Positions 9,601 through 16,396 of a DNA stretch of 64,000 bases are shown in pieces. Within the stretch, counting starts at the first letter, position 1; each line of letters starts with the position of its first letter. Below the pieces are notes generated by a model. That model was given only the letters and a program-made list of their open reading frames with translations. It did no database searches and had not been told where the DNA came from. The DNA is from Pseudodonghicola sp048268305. GTDB taxonomy: Bacteria > Pseudomonadota > Alphaproteobacteria > Rhodobacterales > Rhodobacteraceae. Made by a program: the position numbers and the translations under genes. The stretch spans positions 124,001 through 188,000 of the forward strand of contig NZ_JBLWVT010000001.1 in NCBI RefSeq assembly GCF_048268305.1, written 5' to 3'.

Positions 9601-10037
9601 ATCCAGTCGGCGGCGCTGTCGCTGATCACCAGCCGGGTGCCGGTGATCAGCCGGGGCAGGCGGGCGCCGGCGCTGACGCGGCGATCCGCCCCCATCTGCT
9701 GGCGGCTGGAGGGATCGGTCCGCTGGCTGGAGCGGATCGGGACGCCGTCTGAGGGGCGGGCCTCTTCGGCTGGCGCCTCTTCGGCGGCGCGGCGCAATTC
9801 CTTCAGGGCGGCATAGGCGCGAACGACGCCGGCCAGCGAATTGCGGTCGGTGATGGCGATGGCCTCCAGCCCCAGCTCTGCGGCGCGGGCGACCAGCTCC
9901 TCCGGGTGGGAGGCGCCGGTGAGGAAGGTGAAATTGGAGGTGACGCAGAGTTCGGCATAGCCGGCAGGGATATCCAGCTCTGGCCTCTCGGTCCCGTTCG
10001 ATGGGAGGGCGTCGTGCCGAGTGTCGTTGCCCCTCAT
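6627..10037 (-). CDS. dnaE2: Error-prone DNA polymerase DnaE2 (ImuC)
   Basis: A 1136-residue C-family polymerase that does translesion synthesis together with ImuA and ImuB. It has an N-terminal PHP domain (about residues 28-270; begins ELCVTSNFTFLTGASHPEE), and a polymerase core with the catalytic aspartate motif PDIDVDF near residues 440-446. The HhH region is followed by an OB-fold near the C terminus (SVCGLVITRQRPGT, FLTLEDETG). A Ser/Arg/Gln-rich insertion of about 30 residues after residue 90 looks non-conserved. The ATG overlaps the imuB stop by four bases (ATGA), so it is translationally coupled and transcribed as imuB-dnaE2. Confidence 0.96.
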   Translation of the reverse strand: MRGNDTRHDALPSNGTERPELDIPAGYAELCVTSNFTFLTGASHPEELVARAAELGLEAIAITDRNSLAGVVRAYAALKELRRAAEEAPAEEARPSDGVPIRSSQRTDPSSRQQMGADRRVSAGARLPRLITGTRLVISDSAADWIALPTDRAAYHRLARLLTLGKRRAEKGQCRLEFADLLAGCAGMILIALPHADPERPEVIAQITRALRAFPNHVFLGAAPRYDGGDKARLAACARAAHRSAAPMVAVGDVLMHTARRRQLADVLTCLREGVTIDRIGTRALPNGERRLKGAADMARMFRDHPAALRRTREIAARCGFDLSELSYEYPDEIAAGESPQDRLARLARAGLTRRYPDGAPERVRGLMDKELRLVAELNFPAYFLTVHDIVAFARSQGILCQGRGSAANSVLCYLLGITDVAPDQIAMVFERFVSKYRGEPPDIDVDFEHERREEVIQHIYEKYGRHRAGLCATVIHFRTRAAIREVGKVMGLSQDVTAALTGQIWGQSNSGAEPERLRDLGLDPTDHRLALTVRLIGEIIGFPRHLSQHVGGFVITKGRLDELCPIENAAMADRTVIEWDKDDIDTLGILKVDVLSLGMLTCIRKSFDLLRDHEGVRHSIASVPQEDGATYDMLCRADAVGVFQVESRAQMNFLPRMRPRTFYDLVIEVAIVRPGPIQGGMVQPYIRRRQGREAPEPFGPALEAVTARTLGVPLFQEQAMQIAVVGAGYTAEEADRLRRSLASFRRMGTIGDHRNRFIDGMRTNGYSREIAEQCFGQIEGFADYGFPESHAAAFAMLTYVSSWLKCHHPAIFGCALLNSQPMGFYAPAQIVRDLRDHGVEVRPVCINASTWDNRLERRADGRLALRLGFRQIKGFPREEAEWIAAARGNGYPDAQSLWLRAGVMPATLERLAEADAFAGIGLRRRDALWQVRAIRSPTPLPLFDDPFEGEGIREPEVTLPPLHLGEEVVEDYLALRLSLRAHPMELLRPMIAGLTPHAELPRVPPQRVSVCGLVITRQRPGTASGVIFLTLEDETGVSNIVVWPKMYQRFRRAVIGGRLLRVTGRLEREGIVVHLIAERIEDLSHRLSDLGHPLDDVVGITRPEADDAPRPRALPARARHPREQAKKLFPSRDFH

Positions 10038-11512
10038 GCGAATTCCCCCTGCACGTACCAGCCCGGGACTTGCGGCGTGTGAAATAGCCAGAGCCGGCGG
10101 CCCTGCCGTGTCTCCACCCGCCAGTAATCGCGCAGGCCATTGCGCCAGGCGTCATCCTCCAGCCACCATTCCGGCGCGATGCGCTCGGGGCCGGTGGCGC
10201 GGGCCGTGGTCAGCGCCATGCCGCGCCAGCGGAATTGTCGCGGCGGTTGCGCGCCATGGGCGGCGATGGGTTCGGGGGCAAACAGCCGCAAGGGGCGTGG
10301 TCGCAGGGTGACCCAGGGGCCTGCGGGATCGGAATAGGCCGCCGGGGCGATCAGGAAGCCGCGTTCGGGGATATGGCTGTCGGCGGGCAGGAAGCGCTGG
10401 ATATTCTCCAGCCCGATCCGGGTGCCGAGCCGGCTGATCAGATCCTCCAGCCGGTCCCCCCGTTGGGGGCCGAGCGCCACGCTCTGCCGGGCGGGCAAGG
10501 GTTCGACCACCCTGGCCTCGAGCCGGAGCTGGTCGATGCCGAAGCCCGCCTCCACCCCGGCGACGCCACGTTCGAACAGCGGCAGGATGCGCGCCGGATC
10601 ACGCAGCGGCCGGGCCAGCCGCAGCTCCACCTGCCGGCTGTCCTGATCGACCCGCCGCAGCGTCAGGCAGAGCACCCGCGCGCCGGCCTGATGGCTGTCG
10701 AGCTGGTCGCAGAGCCGCGCCAGCAGCCGCTGGGTGCCGGCCATCACATCCGTGGTCAGCCCGATCGGTTCGGGCAGGGTCAGGCGCACGGCGTAATGCG
10801 GCGGCTCCGCCTCGGGCGAGATCTGTTCCCCCGTCCGCCCCAGTGCCTGATCCAGCCGCAACAGCAGGCCGGCGCCGAAGCGGCGGGCCAGCGGCGCGCG
10901 CGGGGTGGCAGACAGATCGCCGATGCTGCGCAGCCCCAGCCGTTCCAGCGTGACGACCTCTGCCGCCTCCAGCCGCAGGGCGGCGACGGGCAGGGGGGCG
11001 AGCGTGACCAGCGGATCGCCCGGTGCCGCCACGCCCTCGCCATGATGCGCCAGCGCCCAGGCGGCGCCGCGACTGTCGCCCAGCCCCAGCCGCACCGTCA
11101 GCCCGGCCCGCGCCAGCCGCCGGCGCATGTCGGTCAGCATCCCGGCCTCGCCTCCGAACAGATGCGCCGCCCCGCTGATGTCCAGAACCAGCCCATCCAG
11201 TCCCTCGACCCCGACCCAGGGGCTATAGCGCGTGGCCCAGCGTCTGAGCGCCGCCAGAAACCGCGCGTCTCCCGCAGGGTCGGCCGGCCGGCACTGCAGC
11301 CCGGGGCAATAGGCGCGGGCATCGGCCGCCGTCATGCCAATGGCCAGCCCCAGCCGCTCCGCCTGACTGTTCAGGCAGTAGATCCGTTCCGCATTGCTTT
11401 GTGTCAGCGTCAGCGCGACGGGCCCGTCAGCCGGCCGCGTCCGGAGGCTCCGGTCGCTGGCCAGTCGGGGAAACCACATCGAGACGACGCGCCGCGTGAT
11501 TCCATCGAACAT
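10034..11512 (-). CDS. imuB: ImuB, Y-family polymerase-like translesion adaptor
   Basis: A 492-residue protein that bridges DnaE2 and the beta clamp in the mutasome. It has the Y-family fold without the polymerase acidic triad: the N-terminal strand reads MWFPRLASD in place of the usual D-x-D, and the palm motif reads LVLDISGAAHLFGG. I chose the ATG at 11512 because GAGG lies 6 bases upstream. A TTG at 11524 would add four residues, and an internal ATG at 11479 is also possible. It overlaps the 3' end of imuA by 86 bases in another frame. An SOS-box match lies 15 bases before this ATG. Confidence 0.93.
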   Translation of the reverse strand: MFDGITRRVVSMWFPRLASDRSLRTRPADGPVALTLTQSNAERIYCLNSQAERLGLAIGMTAADARAYCPGLQCRPADPAGDARFLAALRRWATRYSPWVGVEGLDGLVLDISGAAHLFGGEAGMLTDMRRRLARAGLTVRLGLGDSRGAAWALAHHGEGVAAPGDPLVTLAPLPVAALRLEAAEVVTLERLGLRSIGDLSATPRAPLARRFGAGLLLRLDQALGRTGEQISPEAEPPHYAVRLTLPEPIGLTTDVMAGTQRLLARLCDQLDSHQAGARVLCLTLRRVDQDSRQVELRLARPLRDPARILPLFERGVAGVEAGFGIDQLRLEARVVEPLPARQSVALGPQRGDRLEDLISRLGTRIGLENIQRFLPADSHIPERGFLIAPAAYSDPAGPWVTLRPRPLRLFAPEPIAAHGAQPPRQFRWRGMALTTARATGPERIAPEWWLEDDAWRNGLRDYWRVETRQGRRLWLFHTPQVPGWYVQGEFA

Positions 11513-12017
11513 CCCAGGCCTCAAGTGTTCCTGATTTGTTCTTAATAAGCGACCAGCGCATCAGAGTCGAGTCCGCCGCCTCTTCGGGATCGAACAGCGG
11601 CGCGGCCTGCCAGCGGGTCTCGGCGGCATTGCTGCCCATGCCCTCGGGGATCAGGCAGAGGCCCCGGGTCTGCCCCGCCTCTGCCGCCAGTTGCAGCCGG
11701 CGGCCGGCGGTCAGGCTCAGCGGTTTGCTCAGCTCGATCACCACCAGATCCACCGCGCCGGCGCGCAGTGCCTCTTCGGCCGAGGCGAGCGTATCGGCCT
11801 GATCCTTGGCCCGCACCATCAACAGCCGGCGCGGATCGGTGAAGGCGGTGAGGCCTAGAGGGTTCAGCGCCTCGCCCCGCCAGCTTTCGGTGATCCACAG
11901 GATCGGCCCGCTCCCCTGCGCACAACAGACCCCGGCAAAGGCCGTGGCGGCGGGGCCGCAGACCTCATGCACACGATTCGCTTTCAGCGGAAAGGCGGGG
12001 TTCGGGAAACGGGACAT
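11427..12017 (-). CDS. imuA: ImuA, RecA-like mutasome protein
   Basis: A 196-residue RecA-fold protein (SulA/ImuA group) of the translesion cassette. Core features are VHEVCGPAATAFA near the start (no Walker A lysine, as usual for ImuA), ILWITE, and the C-terminal AWDVRWNHAARRLDVV. The ATG at 12017 (MSRFPNPAFPLKANRVHEVCG) fits the family. The frame is open 37 codons further upstream, but that part is low-complexity and unconserved. Codons for SLIKNKSGTL (11549-11523) include CTT, ATT, AAA, TCA, GGA, ACA and CTT, unlike the surrounding G/C-ending codons, and cover an SOS-box match. No exact SOS box was found upstream of imuA itself. Confidence 0.92.
   Translation of the reverse strand: MSRFPNPAFPLKANRVHEVCGPAATAFAGVCCAQGSGPILWITESWRGEALNPLGLTAFTDPRRLLMVRAKDQADTLASAEEALRAGAVDLVVIELSKPLSLTAGRRLQLAAEAGQTRGLCLIPEGMGSNAAETRWQAAPLFDPEEAADSTLMRWSLIKNKSGTLEAWDVRWNHAARRLDVVSPTGQRPEPPDAAG
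11527..11541 (-). promoter_or_regulatory. LexA (SOS) box inside imuA, upstream of imuB
   Basis: The plus strand reads GTTCCTGATTTGTTC, an exact match to the alphaproteobacterial SOS box GTTC-N7-GTTC (GAAC-N7-GAAC on the coding strand). It ends 15 bases before the imuB ATG and directly precedes its Shine-Dalgarno. The underlying imuA codons are unusually A/T-ending, which supports selection on the DNA itself. LexA binding is inferred. Confidence 0.6.
11542..11570 (-). promoter_or_regulatory. Candidate internal promoter for imuB-dnaE2
   Basis: On the minus strand, TCGACT (11570-11565) and TATTAA (11547-11542) are separated by 17 bases, each 4/6 to the sigma-70 -35 and -10 hexamers. The expected start site falls inside the SOS box just downstream, a normal arrangement for LexA repression. 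The hexamer match alone is weak; position and codon anomaly are the support. Confidence 0.35.
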
Positions 12018-12243
12018 GGGGTGGGATGCTGCCAGAAAACGCGGTCGGACGGAAGCCGCCCGGCGGGGCGGCAGCCATGGGGGCCGATGCTCGGCGGCTT
12101 CCCGGTCCGAACACTCTCGCCAAACCATCCGACGCGCCGGGGTGGGCGACCGCTGCGGTCATCTGGCGCCAAAGCCTGCTTGCCTTGCACCCCAAGCCTC
12201 TCGATAGTAGGCAGAACATGGTCTAGGCGAACAGGGTGGAGCA

Positions 12244-13098
12244 ATGCAGGACGACCCGAAAACACTGGTTTCAACCGACTGGCTGGCGGCGCATATGAAG
12301 GATCCCGATCTGCGGATTCTCGATGCCTCCTGGTATCTGCCGCAGTTGGGACGGGACGCCCGGGCGGAATATGAGGCGGCGCATATTCCCGGCGCCCGCT
12401 TCTTCGATATCGACGAGATTTCCGATCACCGCTCCGACCTGCCGCATATGGCGCCGCCGGTCGAGAAATTCATGTCGCGGCTGCGCGCCATGGGTGTGGG
12501 CGACGGTCATCAGGTGGTGGTCTATGACGGCGCCGGCATCGGCTCGGCGCCGCGGGTCTGGTGGCTGTTCCGGCTGATGGGGCAGACCAATGTCGCCGTG
12601 CTGGACGGGGGCTTGCCGAAATGGCAGGCCGAGGGACGCGAGATCGAGGATCTGCCGCCCATCGTGCGCGATCGCCACATGACCGTGCGGGTGCAGAACC
12701 AACTTGTTCGCGACGTCACCCAGGTGTCGGCTGCCGCCAAGCTGGGCGATCACGAGATCATCGACGCGCGCTCGGCCGCCCGCTTCCGCGGCGAGGAGCC
12801 GGAGCCGCGCCCGGGGCTGCGCAGTGGCCATATTCCGGGCGCCAAGAACGTGCCCTTCACCACGCTGCTGAACGAGAACGGCACGATGAAGTCGCCGGAA
12901 GACTGCCGCGCGATCTTCGAGGCGGCCGGCGTCGACCTGAAGAAGCCTGCAATTACATCATGTGGGTCGGGGGTGACCGCCGCCGTGCTGAGTCTGGCGC
13001 TGGAGCGTCTGGGCAAGGACGATCATTCGCTTTACGACGGCTCCTGGGCCGAATGGGGCGCCTTCCCCACATTGCCCGTCGCAACCGGAGACAAGTGA
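12244..13098 (+). CDS. sseA: 3-mercaptopyruvate/thiosulfate sulfurtransferase (tandem rhodanese)
   Basis: A 284-residue, two-domain rhodanese. The N-terminal inactive domain (about residues 8-140) contains EAAHIPGARFFDIDEISD. The C-terminal catalytic domain contains GHIPGAKNVPF and the active loop CGSGVTA with catalytic Cys240. The CGSGVTA loop points to 3-mercaptopyruvate as sulfur donor (thiosulfate enzymes carry CRxGx[R/T]). It is followed by an aminotransferase whose ATG shares one base with this stop, so they form an operon; cysteine transamination to mercaptopyruvate would link the two. Six successive codons before the active Cys (CCT GCA ATT ACA TCA TGT) are atypical for this gene. Confidence 0.93.
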   Translation: MQDDPKTLVSTDWLAAHMKDPDLRILDASWYLPQLGRDARAEYEAAHIPGARFFDIDEISDHRSDLPHMAPPVEKFMSRLRAMGVGDGHQVVVYDGAGIGSAPRVWWLFRLMGQTNVAVLDGGLPKWQAEGREIEDLPPIVRDRHMTVRVQNQLVRDVTQVSAAAKLGDHEIIDARSAARFRGEEPEPRPGLRSGHIPGAKNVPFTTLLNENGTMKSPEDCRAIFEAAGVDLKKPAITSCGSGVTAAVLSLALERLGKDDHSLYDGSWAEWGAFPTLPVATGDK

Positions 13099-14282
13099 TG
13101 TTCGAAACTCTTAAACAGCAGCCTGCGGACAAGATTCTGCAGTTGATGCTGATGTATGCCGCCGACCCGCGCGAGCAGAAGATCGACCTCGGTGTGGGGG
13201 TCTACAAGAACGCTGACGGCATCACCCCGGTGATGCGTGCGGTGAAGGCCGCGGAAAAGCGCATCTGGGAGGCGGAGACGACCAAGACCTATACCGGTCT
13301 CACCGGCGATTCCGCCTTTACCAATGGCATGATCAGCCTGCTGCTGGACGAGTCGGTGGCGCGTGATACCATTGCGGCGGTGGCCACCACCGGCGGCACT
13401 GGCGCGGTGCGTCTGGGATTCGAGCTGATCCGGATGATGAATCCCAAGGCTCGGATCTGGGTTTCCGATCCGACCTGGCCCAACCATATCGCGATCCTGA
13501 ATTATCTGGGGATCGAGATCAAACCCTATCGCTATTTCAACGCCGAGACGCGGGGCGTCGATTTCGACGCGATGATCGCCGATCTGCAAGGCGCGGAACC
13601 GGGCGATGCAGTGCTGCTGCATGGGTGCTGCCACAACCCGACCGGGGCCAACCTGAACCTGGTGCAATGGCAGGCGGTGGCCGATCTGCTGAACGATCGC
13701 GGTCTCTTGCCGATGATCGACATCGCCTATCAGGGCTTTGGTGACGGGCTGGAGGAAGACGCCGCCGGCACCCGGCTGATCGCCGCTTCGGTGCCTGAAT
13801 GCCTGATCGCGTCGAGCTGTTCGAAGAACTTCGGCATCTACCGCGAGCGGACCGGTATCCTGATGGCGATCTCTGCCGACAGCGGCCGTCAGGCGCTGGT
13901 GCAGGACACCATGGCGACGCTGAACCGCCTGGCCTATTCCTTCCCGCCGGATCACGGCGCCCGGATCGTCAGCACCATTCTGAACGACCCCGATCTGCGC
14001 GCCGACTGGATGGCCGAGCTGGAAGAGGTGCGCCTGTCGATGCTGAGCCTGCGTCAGCAGCTTGCCGATGAGCTGCGCCGGCTGACCGGGTCGGACCGTT
14101 TCGCCTTCCTGGCCGGTCACCGCGGCATGTTCTCGCGTCTCGGCGTCTCGCCCGAGATCGTCGAGCGGCTGCGCACCGACTATGGCGTCTACATGGTGGG
14201 CGACAGCCGGATGAACATCGCCGGGATGAACAGCAAGACGGTGCCGATCCTGGCCCAGGCGATCGTCGACGCCGGCGCCTGA
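13098..14282 (+). CDS. Aromatic amino acid / aspartate aminotransferase (class I, PLP)
   Basis: A 394-residue cytosolic fold-type I aminotransferase of the AspC/TyrB subgroup. It begins DKILQLMLMYAADPREQKIDLGVGVYKN as in Ib enzymes and has HNPTGANL for PLP contacts. Lys243 in SSCSKNFGIYRERTG is the Schiff-base lysine, and the Arg for the substrate carboxylate is near the C terminus (GDSRMNIAGM). It probably interconverts aromatic amino acids or aspartate with their 2-oxo acids. Its ATG overlaps the sulfurtransferase stop (TGATG), so it is the second gene of that operon, which ends at a strong terminator. Confidence 0.93.
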   Translation: MFETLKQQPADKILQLMLMYAADPREQKIDLGVGVYKNADGITPVMRAVKAAEKRIWEAETTKTYTGLTGDSAFTNGMISLLLDESVARDTIAAVATTGGTGAVRLGFELIRMMNPKARIWVSDPTWPNHIAILNYLGIEIKPYRYFNAETRGVDFDAMIADLQGAEPGDAVLLHGCCHNPTGANLNLVQWQAVADLLNDRGLLPMIDIAYQGFGDGLEEDAAGTRLIAASVPECLIASSCSKNFGIYRERTGILMAISADSGRQALVQDTMATLNRLAYSFPPDHGARIVSTILNDPDLRADWMAELEEVRLSMLSLRQQLADELRRLTGSDRFAFLAGHRGMFSRLGVSPEIVERLRTDYGVYMVGDSRMNIAGMNSKTVPILAQAIVDAGA

Positions 14283-14306
14283 TCCCGCCGATCCGCTCTT
14301 TTCCTG

Positions 14307-14337
14307 ACGCCCCGGTCCGTTGCGGCCGGGGCGTTTT
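14307..14337 (+). terminator. Rho-independent terminator of the sseA-aminotransferase operon
   Basis: ACGCCCCGG pairs perfectly with CCGGGGCGT around a short loop, followed by TTTT. It lies 25 bases after the aminotransferase stop. Confidence 0.85.
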
Positions 14338-14390
14338 GCTTTGCGCCGACCGTCCGGGACAGGCGCGCGCCGAGGGCGAAGCCTGCTTGC

Positions 14391-14423
14391 AAAGAAAAGA
14401 CCCGGGCGCGAACGCCCGGGTCT
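14391..14423 (-). terminator. Rho-independent terminator of glnK-amtB
   Basis: An 11-bp perfect stem (AGACCCGGGCG / CGCCCGGGTCT) with a four-base loop. On the minus strand it is followed by TTTTCTTT, 31 bases after the amtB stop. Confidence 0.85.
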
Positions 14424-14453
14424 GTGATCTCGGTTCCCTCAGGGGAAGACCGA

Positions 14454-15776
<1,323 letters not shown>

Positions 15777-15802
15777 AGCTCCGTTTCCCTTGGTTGCGCG
15801 CT

Positions 15803-16141
15803 TCAGAGCGCGTCTTCGTTGGTTTCGCCGGTGCGCACGCGGATCGCTTGTTCCACGTCCAGAACGAAAATCTTGCCGTCGCCGATCTTGCCGGTCTTGG
15901 CGGTATTGGTGATGGTCTCGACCACCTGATCGGCCATGGCCGAGCTGACCACGATCTCCAATTTGATTTTCGGCACGAAGTTCACGGCGTACTCGGCGCC
16001 GCGATAAATCTCGGTATGGCCGGACTGCGATCCGAACCCTTTGATTTCAGTCACCATCATGCCGCGGACGCCAGCCTCGGTCAGTGCCTCGCGCACCTCC
16101 TCCAGCTTGAACGGCTTGATTGTCGCAATGATCAGTTTCAC
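15803..16141 (-). CDS. glnK: Nitrogen regulatory protein P-II (GlnK)
   Basis: A 112-residue trimeric signalling protein that senses ATP/ADP and 2-oxoglutarate and controls AmtB and nitrogen regulators. It begins KLIIATIKPFKLEEVREAL. The T-loop contains GHTEIYRGAEY with uridylylated Tyr51. The C-terminal PROSITE-type segment TGKIGDGKIFVLDVEQAIRV is complete. The start is a GTG at 16141, chosen because GAAGGGGAC precedes it at good spacing and no in-frame ATG fits. The frame stays open upstream but is not conserved. It is the first gene of glnK-amtB. Confidence 0.96.
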   Translation of the reverse strand: MKLIIATIKPFKLEEVREALTEAGVRGMMVTEIKGFGSQSGHTEIYRGAEYAVNFVPKIKLEIVVSSAMADQVVETITNTAKTGKIGDGKIFVLDVEQAIRVRTGETNEDAL

Positions 16142-16182
16142 GATCGTCCCCTTCGTTCGGCAGGTCCCCCTGCGGTCGCCTC

Positions 16183-16197
16183 GCAAGCAAGGCGCCA
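16183..16197 (-). promoter_or_regulatory. Sigma-54-type promoter candidate for glnK-amtB
   Basis: The minus strand reads TGGCGCCTTGCTTGC, matching the -24/-12 pattern TGGC-N7-TTGC with the essential GG and GC exactly ten bases apart. The predicted start site is about 30 bases before the glnK GTG. Nitrogen-controlled sigma-54 transcription of glnK-amtB is common; here it is inferred from the match. Confidence 0.5.
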
Positions 16198-16254
16198 AGG
16201 GGGATGGAATGGAATATTTTGTGCTGCATAACTGTGATTTCGCGAGGGTTATCT

Positions 16255-16298
16255 GATTACTTTTTGTGCGAAATTGCATATTTGCACAAAAAGTAATC
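16255..16298. promoter_or_regulatory. 15-bp perfect inverted repeat upstream of glnK (candidate enhancer/operator)
   Basis: GATTACTTTTTGTGC (16255-16269) and GCACAAAAAGTAATC (16284-16298) are exact reverse complements separated by 14 bases. Within it lies a second, smaller repeat (TGCATATTTGCA). It sits about 85-125 bases upstream of the predicted glnK start site, the usual distance for an enhancer, and about 100 bases upstream of the divergent penicillin-binding protein gene. The local sequence is markedly AT-rich. The binding protein is unknown; it is not a standard NtrC site (GCAC-N5-TGGTGC). Confidence 0.6.
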
Positions 16299-16396
16299 TG
16301 AATTGAGTCGCGCAAAAGCGATCGCGACAGGCTCTCAACAAATCGCTCCGCAGCCTGTATCCTGCGGGCAGAACAAAAGATCGGGCAGGATCGTGC

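Noticed and set aside
6630..9752. A 1040-codon open frame opposite dnaE2
   Set aside because: Composition is that of a codon-position shadow of a GC-rich gene; it is rich in Gly/Ala/Asp/Arg with no domain, and dnaE2 is complete on the other strand.
12214..12232. Two GAAC motifs upstream of imuA as an SOS box
   Set aside because: They are 11 bases apart, not 7, so they do not match the box.
12561..14282. An open frame joining part of sseA with the whole aminotransferase
   Set aside because: The first part is out of frame with sseA and has no homology; the aminotransferase has its own ATG at 13098.
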